DNA from: Proteobacteria bacterium CAG:495
Lineage (GTDB): Bacteria > Pseudomonadota > Alphaproteobacteria > RF32 > CAG-239
NCBI GenBank assembly: GCA_000432275.1
Contig: HF995256.1
Location: 1-11,939 of the forward strand
Length of the DNA: 11,939 nt
Direction: 5' to 3'
Under the pieces are notes generated by a model, which had not been told where the DNA came from, did no database searches, and saw only the letters and a program-made list of their open reading frames with translations. A program made the translations under genes and the position numbers. The first letter of the stretch is position 1. Every line of letters starts with the position of its first letter. Below are positions 6,444-11,939 of the stretch, piece by piece.

Positions 6444-7322
6444 ATTATGCAGAGCAATCAGCGCCGCGCCGATAAGGGCGGCATTATGCTCAAACCGGGC
6501 CCGGCACAGTTTGAACGGCGCAGTCACAATCCGGCTGTTGGCCTCTTTTTCCAACCGCTCATAGTCCAGATAATCGGTTAAGCCGCCAAACATTAAAACA
6601 ACTTCCGGATCAAACAAATTGGCCAGTCCGACTATCCCGGTCAAGACGTCATCCTGCCACAGGTCAAAGACTTCGCGTGCCTTTTTGTCTCCCGCCTGTA
6701 TCCCCGCAATAATGTCATGGCTGGTTTTGCTTTTGTCATGATAAGCCTCTTGCGCGTCAACCCCTAAAGCCGTCCCTGAAGCATAAACCTCGTAGCAGTC
6801 CCAGTTGCCGCAGGAGCAGCGGCGCACTTTGCCGCGGGCAATGCCGAAATGAGCTTCTGCGCCAAGTCCGGATTTTCCCTTAAGCAGCCTTCCGTCAACC
6901 ATAACGCCTAACCCCAGCCCGGTGCCGATAGCTATCACCATTGCATTCTTACAGCCTTTGGCAGCGCCTGCTTTATACTCGGCCCACATAACCGCATTGG
7001 CGTCGTTCTCCACAAAAACCGGCTTGCCCGACAACTTGTAAAACGCAGTGTCACGGTAACCTGCGGGCATATTTCCCACCGAACCGATAATCCTGCTGTT
7101 GTCGCAATCGACTTCTCCGGCCGTAGCGATTCCCACCGCGTCAATGTCGTCTTCGCAGCGGGCGGTTATATCTTTCAGCAAGGCAAATATTTCCGAAGCG
7201 GTCTTTGGCGTATTGTCTTTCATCCGTTCGGTCAACAACCGCCCGTTCTCATCGACCAATGCATGCGCTATCTTGGTTCCGCCAATGTCAAAGGCCAAAA
7301 TTTTCCTGCTTTTGCCGTTCAT
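6429..7322 (-). CDS. ROK-family sugar kinase
   Basis: 297 residues, full ROK length. The phosphate-1 loop FDIGGTK (11-17), catalytic E105-N-D107 in ENDANA, the adenosine-side loop IGTGLGLGV (132-140), E156/H158 in GAEAHFG, and the ROK zinc motif C169-S-C171-G-N-W-D-C176-Y-E are all present. The usual zinc motif is CxCGxxGCxE, so Asp replaces the second glycine here. The family phosphorylates hexoses (glucose, fructose, N-acetylglucosamine or N-acetylmannosamine); sequence alone does not choose. There is no N-terminal helix-turn-helix, so it is a kinase rather than a ROK repressor. A G-rich ribosome site (GAGGGGG) is 4 nt before the ATG at 7322. It overlaps the convergent barrel gene by 15 nt and is divergent from the ArsC-like gene. 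Confidence 0.92.
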   Translation of the reverse strand: MNGKSRKILAFDIGGTKIAHALVDENGRLLTERMKDNTPKTASEIFALLKDITARCEDDIDAVGIATAGEVDCDNSRIIGSVGNMPAGYRDTAFYKLSGKPVFVENDANAVMWAEYKAGAAKGCKNAMVIAIGTGLGLGVMVDGRLLKGKSGLGAEAHFGIARGKVRRCSCGNWDCYEVYASGTALGVDAQEAYHDKSKTSHDIIAGIQAGDKKAREVFDLWQDDVLTGIVGLANLFDPEVVLMFGGLTDYLDYERLEKEANSRIVTAPFKLCRARFEHNAALIGAALIALHNLEVK

Positions 7323-7342
7323 CCCGCCCCCTCAAAAAAATG

Positions 7343-7370
7343 TTGTATCTCTTAATATAAAAAGTATAAT
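7343..7370 (+). promoter_or_regulatory. Candidate promoter of the ArsC/Spx-like gene
   Basis: TTGTAT (7343-7348) and a perfect TATAAT (7365-7370) are 16 nt apart, 33 nt before the start codon at 7403, in the 80-nt divergent region. Confidence 0.55.
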
Positions 7371-7402
7371 TGAAAAGTCTTAACTATTAGTAAGGAACCG
7401 CC

Positions 7403-7762
7403 ATGACCTGCCTGTTTCTGGAATATCCCAAATGTTCCACCTGCCAAAAAGCCAAGAGCTGGCTGGAACAACATCATATAGCTTTTGAAGACCGTCACAT
7501 TGTCGAACAAAACCCGACTGCGGCCGAACTCACCGAATGGTACAAAAAAAGCGGACTGCCGTTAAAGAGCTTTTTTAACACCAGCGGATTGCTCTATAAA
7601 TCCATGAATCTTAAAGACAAGCTGCCCAGCCTCAGCGAAGCCGGACAAATTGAAATTCTGGCCTCCAACGGTATGTTGGTCAAACGCCCGCTGATTGTCG
7701 GCCCGGATTTCGTCCTCGTCGGCTTCAAACCCGATAAATGGGCGGAAACGCTTAAAGCCTGA
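7403..7762 (+). CDS. ArsC/Spx/YffB-family thioredoxin-fold protein
   Basis: 119 residues, typical for the ArsC/YffB/Spx superfamily. The N-terminal YPKC11-S-T-C14QKAKSWL holds the active cysteine as CxxC, and LKSFFNTSGLLYK (54-66), LASNGMLVKRPL (86-97, with Arg95 near the ArsC arginine) and GFKPDKW are family signatures. Members are glutathione- or thioredoxin-linked reductases; in Firmicutes, Spx proteins bind RNA polymerase. In a proteobacterium a YffB-like reductase is the more likely role. Arsenate as substrate is not supported, since no arsenic genes surround it. AAGGA is 6 nt before the ATG. It is monocistronic, with its own terminator. Confidence 0.9.
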   Translation: MTCLFLEYPKCSTCQKAKSWLEQHHIAFEDRHIVEQNPTAAELTEWYKKSGLPLKSFFNTSGLLYKSMNLKDKLPSLSEAGQIEILASNGMLVKRPLIVGPDFVLVGFKPDKWAETLKA

Positions 7763-7768
7763 ACAAGC

Positions 7769-7810
7769 CAAAAGCCTTGCTTTCATTTCTGAAAACAAGG
7801 CTTTTGTTTC
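7769..7810. terminator. Bidirectional rho-independent terminator
   Basis: The 11-bp stem CAAAAGCCTTG / CAAGGCTTTTG, with a 16-nt loop, lies between the convergent ArsC-like gene (+) and the small membrane protein gene (-). Confidence 0.85.
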
Positions 7811-8086
7811 TTATCTGGCAATCTTGCGACCGAACCAGAATTTTATAATTGCGACCAACACCATCATTATCAACAGCGTCGTCACAACTGAAAATCTGAC
7901 TCTTGCGCCGATTTCCATATCCTTAAACATCAGAGATGCTATCGATGCTGCGGCAATAAAACCACATACCATCCCCGACAATAAAAAGGTTTTTGAACTT
8001 TTCTGCCCTTTGGCAAAAGCAGAAATTACCATACAAATAATAAATAAAAATCCGCTCGGAAGCAGAATGAAAACTGAATTGTCCAT
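7811..8086 (-). CDS. Small three-helix membrane protein, hypothetical
   Basis: 91 residues with three hydrophobic segments (about 5-24, 35-53 and 66-85), basic residues in the first loop (KGQKSSK) and a basic C-terminus (FGRKIAR). No family is recognised. The gene follows the alpha/beta hydrolase on the same strand with a 72-nt gap and ends at a shared terminator, so co-transcription is possible. No clear ribosome-binding site precedes the ATG at 8086, which leaves the start, though not the frame, somewhat uncertain. Confidence 0.6.
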   Translation of the reverse strand: MDNSVFILLPSGFLFIICMVISAFAKGQKSSKTFLLSGMVCGFIAAASIASLMFKDMEIGARVRFSVVTTLLIMMVLVAIIKFWFGRKIAR

Positions 8087-8158
8087 CGCATTTAATTTTA
8101 GTTAATAATATTTTTTTCAATAGTCTTATCATAGCATATTTTTTTGTCCATAACAAGA

Positions 8159-8734
8159 CTATAAGTTGATTAAGTCGACAATTTCATCGTTCAGAACATC
8201 ATGCGTCGAATTCGGGCTCACACCATATTTAAGATTACAGCCCCACACCTCCAGGATTTTATAGCTTTCCCGACGCTGCTTGTCCATATGGTCCTCATGT
8301 CCGGCCTCAATCCAGATAATCGGCACCTCTTTGTCAATCGGCACCGAATAAGTCAGATAATCGGGAAACGAACCGCAAAGCGAAATAACCGCCTGCGGAC
8401 ACATCGTCAACCCCAGATGCACTGCCATCAAAGCGCCTTGCGAATGGCCGCAGAGAATAACCCTGTCCCATGCACACTCCCGGCAGTCCAATGCCGCCTC
8501 CGTTTCATTGACAATATAATCGACCGACTTGTTAAAATCGCCGGCTTTCATCTGCAAACGCCCGTCATATTCGGCTTTGTCAAACCATTTGTACCCGCTC
8601 TTATGCGGAAACGGAGCATCCGGCGCCAAAATTTCCGCATCAAGCTTAGCGGCGATTTTTCTTATCAGAGGCATATGGGAACTCTTGTTCCCTCCCTTGC
8701 CGTGCAAATATACCAACAAATTTTTCTTGTGCAT
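8159..8734 (-). CDS. Alpha/beta hydrolase (carboxylesterase/phospholipase-like, YpfH type)
   Basis: 191 residues, a compact alpha/beta hydrolase. LLVYLHGKGGN (6-16) forms the oxyanion-hole strand and loop, GHS98QG (96-100) is the nucleophile elbow, GHEDHM (145-150) carries the probable catalytic Asp148, and STH178DV holds the catalytic histidine. The pattern DAPFPHKSGYKWF after the second strand matches the phospholipase/carboxylesterase group that includes YpfH. There is no signal peptide, so it is cytoplasmic. The substrate is unknown (short-chain esters are likely). The ATG at 8734 is preceded by AAGGAGA with about 7-nt spacing. It is divergent from the BOF gene. Confidence 0.87.
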   Translation of the reverse strand: MHKKNLLVYLHGKGGNKSSHMPLIRKIAAKLDAEILAPDAPFPHKSGYKWFDKAEYDGRLQMKAGDFNKSVDYIVNETEAALDCRECAWDRVILCGHSQGALMAVHLGLTMCPQAVISLCGSFPDYLTYSVPIDKEVPIIWIEAGHEDHMDKQRRESYKILEVWGCNLKYGVSPNSTHDVLNDEIVDLINL

Positions 8735-8865
8735 TGCCGTTCTCCTTTTCTGCGAGCTTAACTTAAAAAATCAGATTTGTACAATCATTATCCCTACAAA
8801 AACCCCCGTTGTTGAATATATATTGCAGTGTCTTAGGTTTATAAACGACAACAAGGAGAAAATTT

Positions 8866-9234
8866 ATGCAGAAAATCACTTTAGCCGGCCTGCTGGCTGC
8901 CGGTATCATTTCATTTGCGCCGCTGGCTCAGGCGGCTTCGCAAAACAACGGCGGCTTCAACGGTCCCAATACCATGACAATAATGACCGTTGAACAGGCG
9001 CAGGGCCTGACCGATGAAACGGCGGTTGTCCTCCAAGGCAACATCCAGAAAAGCCTCGGTGACGATATGTACCTGTTTAGCGACGGTACCGGAACAATCA
9101 ACGTCGAAATCGACGAAGGCGATTGGAACGGCATCAACGTCAATCCCGATGACGTCATCCTCATTCAGGGTGAAATTGACCGCGACGGCAATGTCGTAAG
9201 CATTGACGTAGACGAAGTCTCGCTCGCCCAGTAG
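8866..9234 (+). CDS. Periplasmic BOF/OB-fold protein of the YgiW/YdeI family
   Basis: 122 residues: a signal peptide (1-23, cleavage near AQA-A), a short Asn/Gly-rich linker, then a bacterial OB-fold domain. The order T-V-E-Q-A-Q-G-L, VVLQGNIQKSLGDDMYLFSDGTGTINVEID, then VILIQGEIDRDG and VDEVSL is the standard arrangement of the YgiW/YdeI (BOF) family. Members are small periplasmic proteins linked to stress tolerance, such as peroxide, cadmium or acid; a bound ligand has not been generally established. The length is normal for the family. AAGGAGA lies about 7 nt before the ATG. It is a single-gene unit followed by a terminator. Confidence 0.9.
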   Translation: MQKITLAGLLAAGIISFAPLAQAASQNNGGFNGPNTMTIMTVEQAQGLTDETAVVLQGNIQKSLGDDMYLFSDGTGTINVEIDEGDWNGINVNPDDVILIQGEIDRDGNVVSIDVDEVSLAQ

Positions 9235-9244
9235 TGAAAGAAAC

Positions 9245-9285
9245 AGCCTGACCCGGACAATTCTCCCGGTCAGGCTTCTTTTTAT
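9245..9285 (+). terminator. Rho-independent terminator between BOF gene and reverse transcriptase gene
   Basis: AGCCTGACC / GGTCAGGCT (9-bp stem with a few further inner pairs) is followed by TCTTTTTA. It serves the BOF gene (+). It may also stop the minus-strand DGR transcript, although the T run on that side is poorer. Confidence 0.85.
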
Positions 9286-9302
9286 TTCGGCCGACGTTTT
9301 CT

Positions 9303-10568
9303 CTAAAACACTTCTCCGCCCTCCTCCACCGGAGTTTTTCGCCGCATCTGCTTAAGATATTTGACACGCGGCGTCCAGTCTTTTTTCAAAACGATTTTCT
9401 GCGCGTTGCTGTAGGTATAAATCAGCGGCCACCACCGGGGCGAAATATTCTCCCAAATCATCTTATGACGAATTTTATAAGTACTGTAATGCACCATAAA
9501 TCCCAAATAAGAATTTATGCTGGAAACAAAATGCTCGGCCTGCTCCGAATAAGACTTGTTGCTTTCGGCCAGACGGTTGAACTCCCGCATTTTCTGATAC
9601 AGGTTTCCCTTGGTCCGGTTGCCGATGTAAACCCTTCCCGGTTTGATAACTGCGCCGATAAACTTGACGCCCTTGCTGTAATGCTGCAAATAAACCTTCC
9701 GCGGATGCAAACGCAACGACAATTTTTCAACCATAAAACGCCGCAGCTTTTCCTGAATGTCTACCAAAAACTGTTTGTCCCGGTGTACAATGACGAAATC
9801 GTCCACATACCGGCCGTAATATTGGGCCTTCAACTCGTTTTTTACAAACTTGTCAAAAGCGTCCATATAAAAATTGGCAAAAATCTGAGACGAAAGGTTT
9901 CCGATTGGCAGACCGTGAAAATCGTCGGCCCAAAACAGGCTTTTGGAGCGTGGCAGCCCTTCCCAGTCCGCCTGTCTTCCCTTAATCAGACAATTATGCT
10001 GGGGACAGTGGTAAACGATGATTTTTACCAGACGCAGTATCGTCTCCTTGTCCACGCCGTGATAATATTCTCGGATAAAACGTTCCAGACGGGAATATAA
10101 AATATTCTTGTCAATGCTCATAAAAAAAGACTGAATATCCATCTTCAGAATATAACAGTCTTTGCTGTAGTTTTCGGAACAGGCGCGAATAAACTCCTCC
10201 ACCCTTCTGATGCCGTAAAGCGTGCCTTTTCCGGCGCGGCAGCTGTAGCTGTCCCTGATAAACAAGGCCTCAAACAACGGCATCAGTTTGTTAATCACCA
10301 GATGATGAATCACCCGGTCCTGAAAATCCGCGGCAAAGATTTCTCTCTTCACCGGCTTGTTGACAATAAAGGCTATTGATCTTCCCGGATAATAAGTCTG
10401 TTCATTGACGGCACGCCAGAGATTAACCAGTTTTTGTTCAAAATCCGCCTCAAATTCCAACGCGTTAAACGTTTTGCGCTTATGCCGCCGGCAGTCGTAA
10501 TAAGCGGCAAACAATTCTTCAAGCCGCACCGGTTCCCGATATGTGGTATCAAACAATTCCAGCTGCAT
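9303..10568 (-). CDS. Diversity-generating retroelement reverse transcriptase
   Basis: 421 residues from the ATG at 10568. A TTG start at 10595 would add nine residues with no ribosome site; a GGGAG sits about 13 nt before the ATG. RT motifs occur in order: an RDSYSCRAGKGT region (105-116), KMDIQSFF (142-149, first catalytic Asp), L-P-I-G-N-L-S-S-Q (220-228) and RYVDDFVI (253-260, catalytic YVDD). The GxxxSQ form of motif 4, in place of the QGxxxSP common in other RTs, is the recognised feature of DGR reverse transcriptases and is associated with their low fidelity at template adenines. It sits directly after TR1 in the order Avd, TR, RT. It is expected to copy TR RNA into adenine-mutagenised cDNA that replaces VR. 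There is no maturase or endonuclease domain, which argues against a group II intron. Confidence 0.97.
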   Translation of the reverse strand: MQLELFDTTYREPVRLEELFAAYYDCRRHKRKTFNALEFEADFEQKLVNLWRAVNEQTYYPGRSIAFIVNKPVKREIFAADFQDRVIHHLVINKLMPLFEALFIRDSYSCRAGKGTLYGIRRVEEFIRACSENYSKDCYILKMDIQSFFMSIDKNILYSRLERFIREYYHGVDKETILRLVKIIVYHCPQHNCLIKGRQADWEGLPRSKSLFWADDFHGLPIGNLSSQIFANFYMDAFDKFVKNELKAQYYGRYVDDFVIVHRDKQFLVDIQEKLRRFMVEKLSLRLHPRKVYLQHYSKGVKFIGAVIKPGRVYIGNRTKGNLYQKMREFNRLAESNKSYSEQAEHFVSSINSYLGFMVHYSTYKIRHKMIWENISPRWWPLIYTYSNAQKIVLKKDWTPRVKYLKQMRRKTPVEEGGEVF

Positions 10569-10622
10569 CACCTGTGTTCCGCTCCCTTTTTGCAAAATAG
10601 CCGGGGTGTCTGACAGCTTTCA

Positions 10623-10880
10623 ATAATTTTACTCTCAAGAGCGAGGACACAACGAACGCGGTTACTGTTATTCTTATTGTTGTTGTTCATGTTGCCGTCG
10701 GACGGTCTGACGACCCACGCGTTGTTGTCGTTGTTGTTGTTCTCGGACGAAGACCAATCCACACAATTTTAACTGCCGGTTTTTGTCTTAACAACCCGCA
10801 ACAGGGCTGTCGGCAGTCCTTTTAAAAGTAAAATATGCTCACTCCGCAAGACCTTAATCAATACGGATTCCGGCAAAGCT
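10623..10880 (-). repeat. Direct repeat copy 1: leader plus template repeat 1
   Basis: This 258-nt block is nearly identical to 10915-11168. The leader half (10760-10880) matches copy 2 almost without change, including a nested hairpin (ACTGCCG at 10772-10778 with CGGCAGT at 10811-10817; inner AACCC/GGGCT). The template half differs by indels of whole Asn codons and by substitutions. On the minus strand, the leader precedes the template. Confidence 0.9.
10640..10756 (-). other. DGR template repeat 1 (TR1)
   Basis: Read on the minus strand this is 39 in-frame codons with a W-S-S-S-E start, 14 Asn codons (mostly AAC) in two clusters, and an R-V-R-C-V-L-A end. It has the composition of a DGR template for a C-type-lectin/DUF1566-like variable domain. 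Its last 42 nt (10640-10681) align to the VR at 11898-11939 with 28 identical nt, then 5 differences, all at adenines. The 5' limit is uncertain because the matching VR runs out of the window. It is not a gene: there is no start signal, and the frame continues past the repeat into sequence unlike a protein tail. The RT start codon is 71 nt downstream. Confidence 0.93.
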
Positions 10881-10914
10881 GTCTGTAATGCGCCGCAACT
10901 GACTGTATTTTCTG

Positions 10915-11168
10915 ATAATTTTACTTCCAAGAGCGAGGACATAACGAACTGGTTTACTGTTATTCTTATTGTTGTTGTTGTTCATGTTGCCGTCGGACGG
11001 TCTGACGTTCCAGGCGTTGTTGTTGTTGTTCTCGGACGAAGACCATCCACACAATTTTAACTGCCGGTTTTTGTCTTAACAACCCGCAACAGGGCTGTCG
11101 GCAGTCCTTTTAAAAGTAAAATATGCTCACTCCGCAAGACCTTAATCAATGCGAATTCCGGCAAAGCT
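10915..11168 (-). repeat. Direct repeat copy 2: leader plus template repeat 2
   Basis: 254 nt, the partner of 10623-10880, separated from it by 34 nt of unrelated sequence. It carries the same leader hairpin (11060-11066 with 11099-11105). The tail after the template shares only about 17 nt with copy 1 (AGTAAAATTAT on the minus strand). Confidence 0.9.
10932..11045 (-). other. DGR template repeat 2 (TR2), second non-identical template
   Basis: 38 codons on the minus strand with the same frame pattern as TR1: W-S-S-S-E, two Asn clusters, then K-P-V-R-Y-V-L-A. Compared with TR1, the first cluster is two codons shorter and the second one codon longer. The core reads N-V where TR1 reads V-V, and the end reads KPVRY where TR1 reads NRVRC. 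It does not match the VR at the right edge in the diagnostic end region, so any target lies outside the window. A 34-nt spacer and the TR1 leader separate it from TR1, so it lacks the sequence that links TR1 to the RT gene. Confidence 0.85.
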
Positions 11169-11224
11169 TCAGCATTTTATACGGCGGGTTTCGGTAATCC
11201 ATAAAAATATCGGCATAAAAACTG

Positions 11225-11566
11225 CTATTTGCTGCGGTTTTTCCATGCCGTAATCTGCTTGCCGATACTGTCGGTAATCATCGCAATCTCGGCCATTTTC
11301 TTGTAAGATAATAATTTCAGGTCCAGACAAACCCGTATCTGCAGCTTCAACAACTCAAAATCATCGAGAAACGCCTCCAGAAAAACACGCTTGTCCTGAT
11401 TTTTGTTCGCGCGATACAAATTCCGGAACAGCGACAACGTATCGCGTCGCATATCCTGCCCCAGACTGAATTTGTATTCGCGGGAAAAAGTGTTGGTGAC
11501 TTTATAAATCTCCAACAACAAACGGTAACTGTCGCGGTAAACCGGTAATTCGCTGTATATGGCCAC
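11225..11566 (-). CDS. avd: Avd-like DGR accessory protein (four-helix bundle)
   Basis: 113 residues, all helical and basic, matching the Avd/23S-intervening-sequence four-helix-bundle family: LPVYRDSYRLLLEIYKVTN, FSREYKFSLGQDMRRDTL, then a long helix FLEAFLDDFELLKLQIRVCLDLKLL, and the characteristic end IGKQITAWKN. In DGRs Avd forms a pentamer that binds nucleic acid and the RT and is needed for cDNA synthesis. The start is GTG at 11566 with AAGGA about 10 nt upstream. The stop is followed by the TR2 leader, so avd and the templates are probably on one transcript. The length is close to the known ~124-residue Avd. A plain 23S IVS protein is excluded by the adjacent RT, TR and VR. Confidence 0.93.
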   Translation of the reverse strand: MAIYSELPVYRDSYRLLLEIYKVTNTFSREYKFSLGQDMRRDTLSLFRNLYRANKNQDKRVFLEAFLDDFELLKLQIRVCLDLKLLSYKKMAEIAMITDSIGKQITAWKNRSK

Positions 11567-11699
11567 AGTCGTTTAGTCCTTATACCTTAACTTCATTAAT
11601 ACACCCCGGCACAATGATATGTAGCCGAAACCATTTTTTTTATAAATAAACGCCGTATAATATTCAATCCAAACCTCCGAAGTTTTGCACATCCCGTTC

Positions 11700-11716
11700 T
11701 ATATAGCTGCTATATA
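11700..11716. promoter_or_regulatory. 17-bp palindrome upstream of avd
   Basis: TATATAGC / GCTATATA with a single central base. It lies 133 nt before the avd start in the region between the target gene and the DGR cassette and could be an operator. The TATATAG/CTATATA half-sites also occur in the ArsR-operon palindrome, but with wider spacing. Function is inferred only from symmetry. Confidence 0.4.
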
Positions 11717-11734
11717 AATTTACTGTCTGCAAAA

Positions 11735-11777
11735 ACCGACACCCCGGTATGAGGATCAGCAACAGAGCGCCGGGGTG
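11735..11777 (-). terminator. Candidate terminator between target gene and avd
   Basis: On the minus strand CACCCCGG (11777-11770) pairs with CCGGGGTG (11747-11740) across a 22-nt loop and is followed by TCGGTTTTT. The stem is strong, but the loop is long for a terminator. Confidence 0.5.
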
Positions 11778-11824
11778 GGGTTTTGCCGCTGCCTCTTTTG
11801 CCAAGAAAAAAGAAGGTCGGCTAA

Positions 11825-11865
11825 AAAATTTTCGCTTGCGGCGCGGCCTCCTCCCGCACCGCAAG
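11825..11865 (-). terminator. Hairpin just downstream of VR: terminator and/or DGR target-site hairpin
   Basis: CTTGCGGTGCGG (11865-11854) pairs with CCGCGCCGCAAG (11846-11835) in 12 positions with one mismatch and a 7-nt loop. A T run (TTTTTT) follows 7 nt later on the minus strand. It begins 26 nt beyond the stop codon of the target gene. It can act as that gene's terminator. In the Bordetella phage DGR, a hairpin just downstream of VR also helps target recognition, so a double role is possible. Confidence 0.7.
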
Positions 11866-11891
11866 ACAAAATAGACGAATAGACAAATAGT

Positions 11892-11939
11892 TTATAAAGC
11901 GAGGACACAACGAACGCGGTTACTGCTAAGCTTATCGTA
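11892..11939 (-). CDS. DGR target protein, last 15 codons (variable region; rest outside window)
   Basis: The minus-strand frame ends ...SNRVRCVLAL-stop (TAA at 11892-11894) and is cut by the window edge. The last 42 nt before the final Leu codon match TR1. The constant end is identical over 28 nt; the preceding 14 nt show AAC to TAC, AAT to GAT, AAT to CTT and AAC to AGC changes, all starting from template adenines. The R-V-R-C-V ending, with the W-S-S-S-E motif in the template, fits a C-type-lectin-fold variable domain of the DUF1566/FGE-sulfatase kind. Which of these, and the N-terminal part of the protein, cannot be seen. It is expected to be a surface or secreted ligand-binding protein. 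Confidence 0.88.
   Translation of the reverse strand, partial: YDKLSSNRVRCVLAL

Noticed and set aside
7403..7762. True arsenate reductase
   Set aside because: CxxC active site and no ars genes nearby fit the YffB/Spx branch better; the ArsR-type gene in this window is about 3.5 kb away in a different operon.
8201..8761. Plus-strand open frame of 186 residues
   Set aside because: Antisense to the alpha/beta hydrolase, whose catalytic motifs are intact.
9303..10568. Group II intron or retron reverse transcriptase
   Set aside because: No maturase or HNH domain, motif 4 ends in SQ as in DGRs, and Avd, TR and VR are adjacent.
10568..10762. Minus-strand open frame of 64 codons with poly-Asn
   Set aside because: It is the template repeat TR1 read through; GTG start without ribosome site, and the frame continues past the repeat into non-conserved sequence and overlaps the RT start.
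10660..11035. Low-complexity GTT/TTG runs as microsatellite repeats
   Set aside because: They are the AAC codon clusters of the DGR templates on the other strand, explained by adenine-mutagenesis design.
10854..11054. Minus-strand open frame of 66 codons with poly-Asn
   Set aside because: It is TR2 plus its tail; the parallel frame in TR1 diverges completely after the repeat, so there is no selected protein.
11664..11864. Minus-strand open frame of 66 residues between VR and avd
   Set aside because: It runs through two terminator-like hairpins, is very basic and low in complexity, and has no ribosome site or recognisable domain.

Overview
The window looks like a piece of a Gram-negative chromosome, most likely an uncultured, possibly gut-associated alphaproteobacterium. 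The reasons are lipoprotein and Sec signal peptides, a predicted outer-membrane barrel, a YgiW/YdeI-type periplasmic OB-fold protein, a class D beta-lactamase, and an elongator tRNA-Met that resembles alphaproteobacterial ones as I remember them. The taxonomic call is an inference; no rRNA or ribosomal protein gene is present.

Layout, left to right. Positions 1-426 hold the 3' end of a cysteine-rich, EGF-like secreted protein. Positions 475-3304 carry small, mostly independent genes: a membrane methyltransferase (-), a NUDT15-like Nudix hydrolase (+), tRNA-Met(CAT) with its own promoter and terminator, a lipoprotein class D beta-lactamase (+) and a membrane-anchored flavodoxin (+). Positions 3303-5430 are a tight minus-strand operon: CxxC membrane protein, soluble helical protein of unknown function, thioredoxin-like lipoprotein and a repressor made of two fused ArsR domains. 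Its promoter overlaps an 11-bp-arm palindrome that is a good candidate for the repressor's own operator. Positions 5580-9285 carry an outer-membrane barrel protein, a ROK sugar kinase, an ArsC/Spx-like protein, a small membrane protein, an alpha/beta hydrolase and a periplasmic BOF protein.

The most striking part is the right end, 9303-11939: a diversity-generating retroelement (DGR) on the minus strand. In transcription order it has the variable 3' end of a target gene (VR, cut by the window edge), hairpins, an Avd-like four-helix accessory protein, two template repeats (TR2, then TR1), and a DGR-type reverse transcriptase with YVDD and the LPIGNLSSQ form of motif 4. Over the 42 nt visible, VR and TR1 are identical for the 28 nt at the stop-codon end. 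They then differ at 5 of 14 positions, every one an adenine of the template strand. That is the signature of adenine-specific mutagenic retrohoming.

Two non-identical templates lie in tandem, each preceded by an almost identical structured leader. Only TR1 matches the visible VR. TR2 has a different number and arrangement of AAC codons and a different 3' tail, so it either serves another target elsewhere or is a decayed or alternative template.
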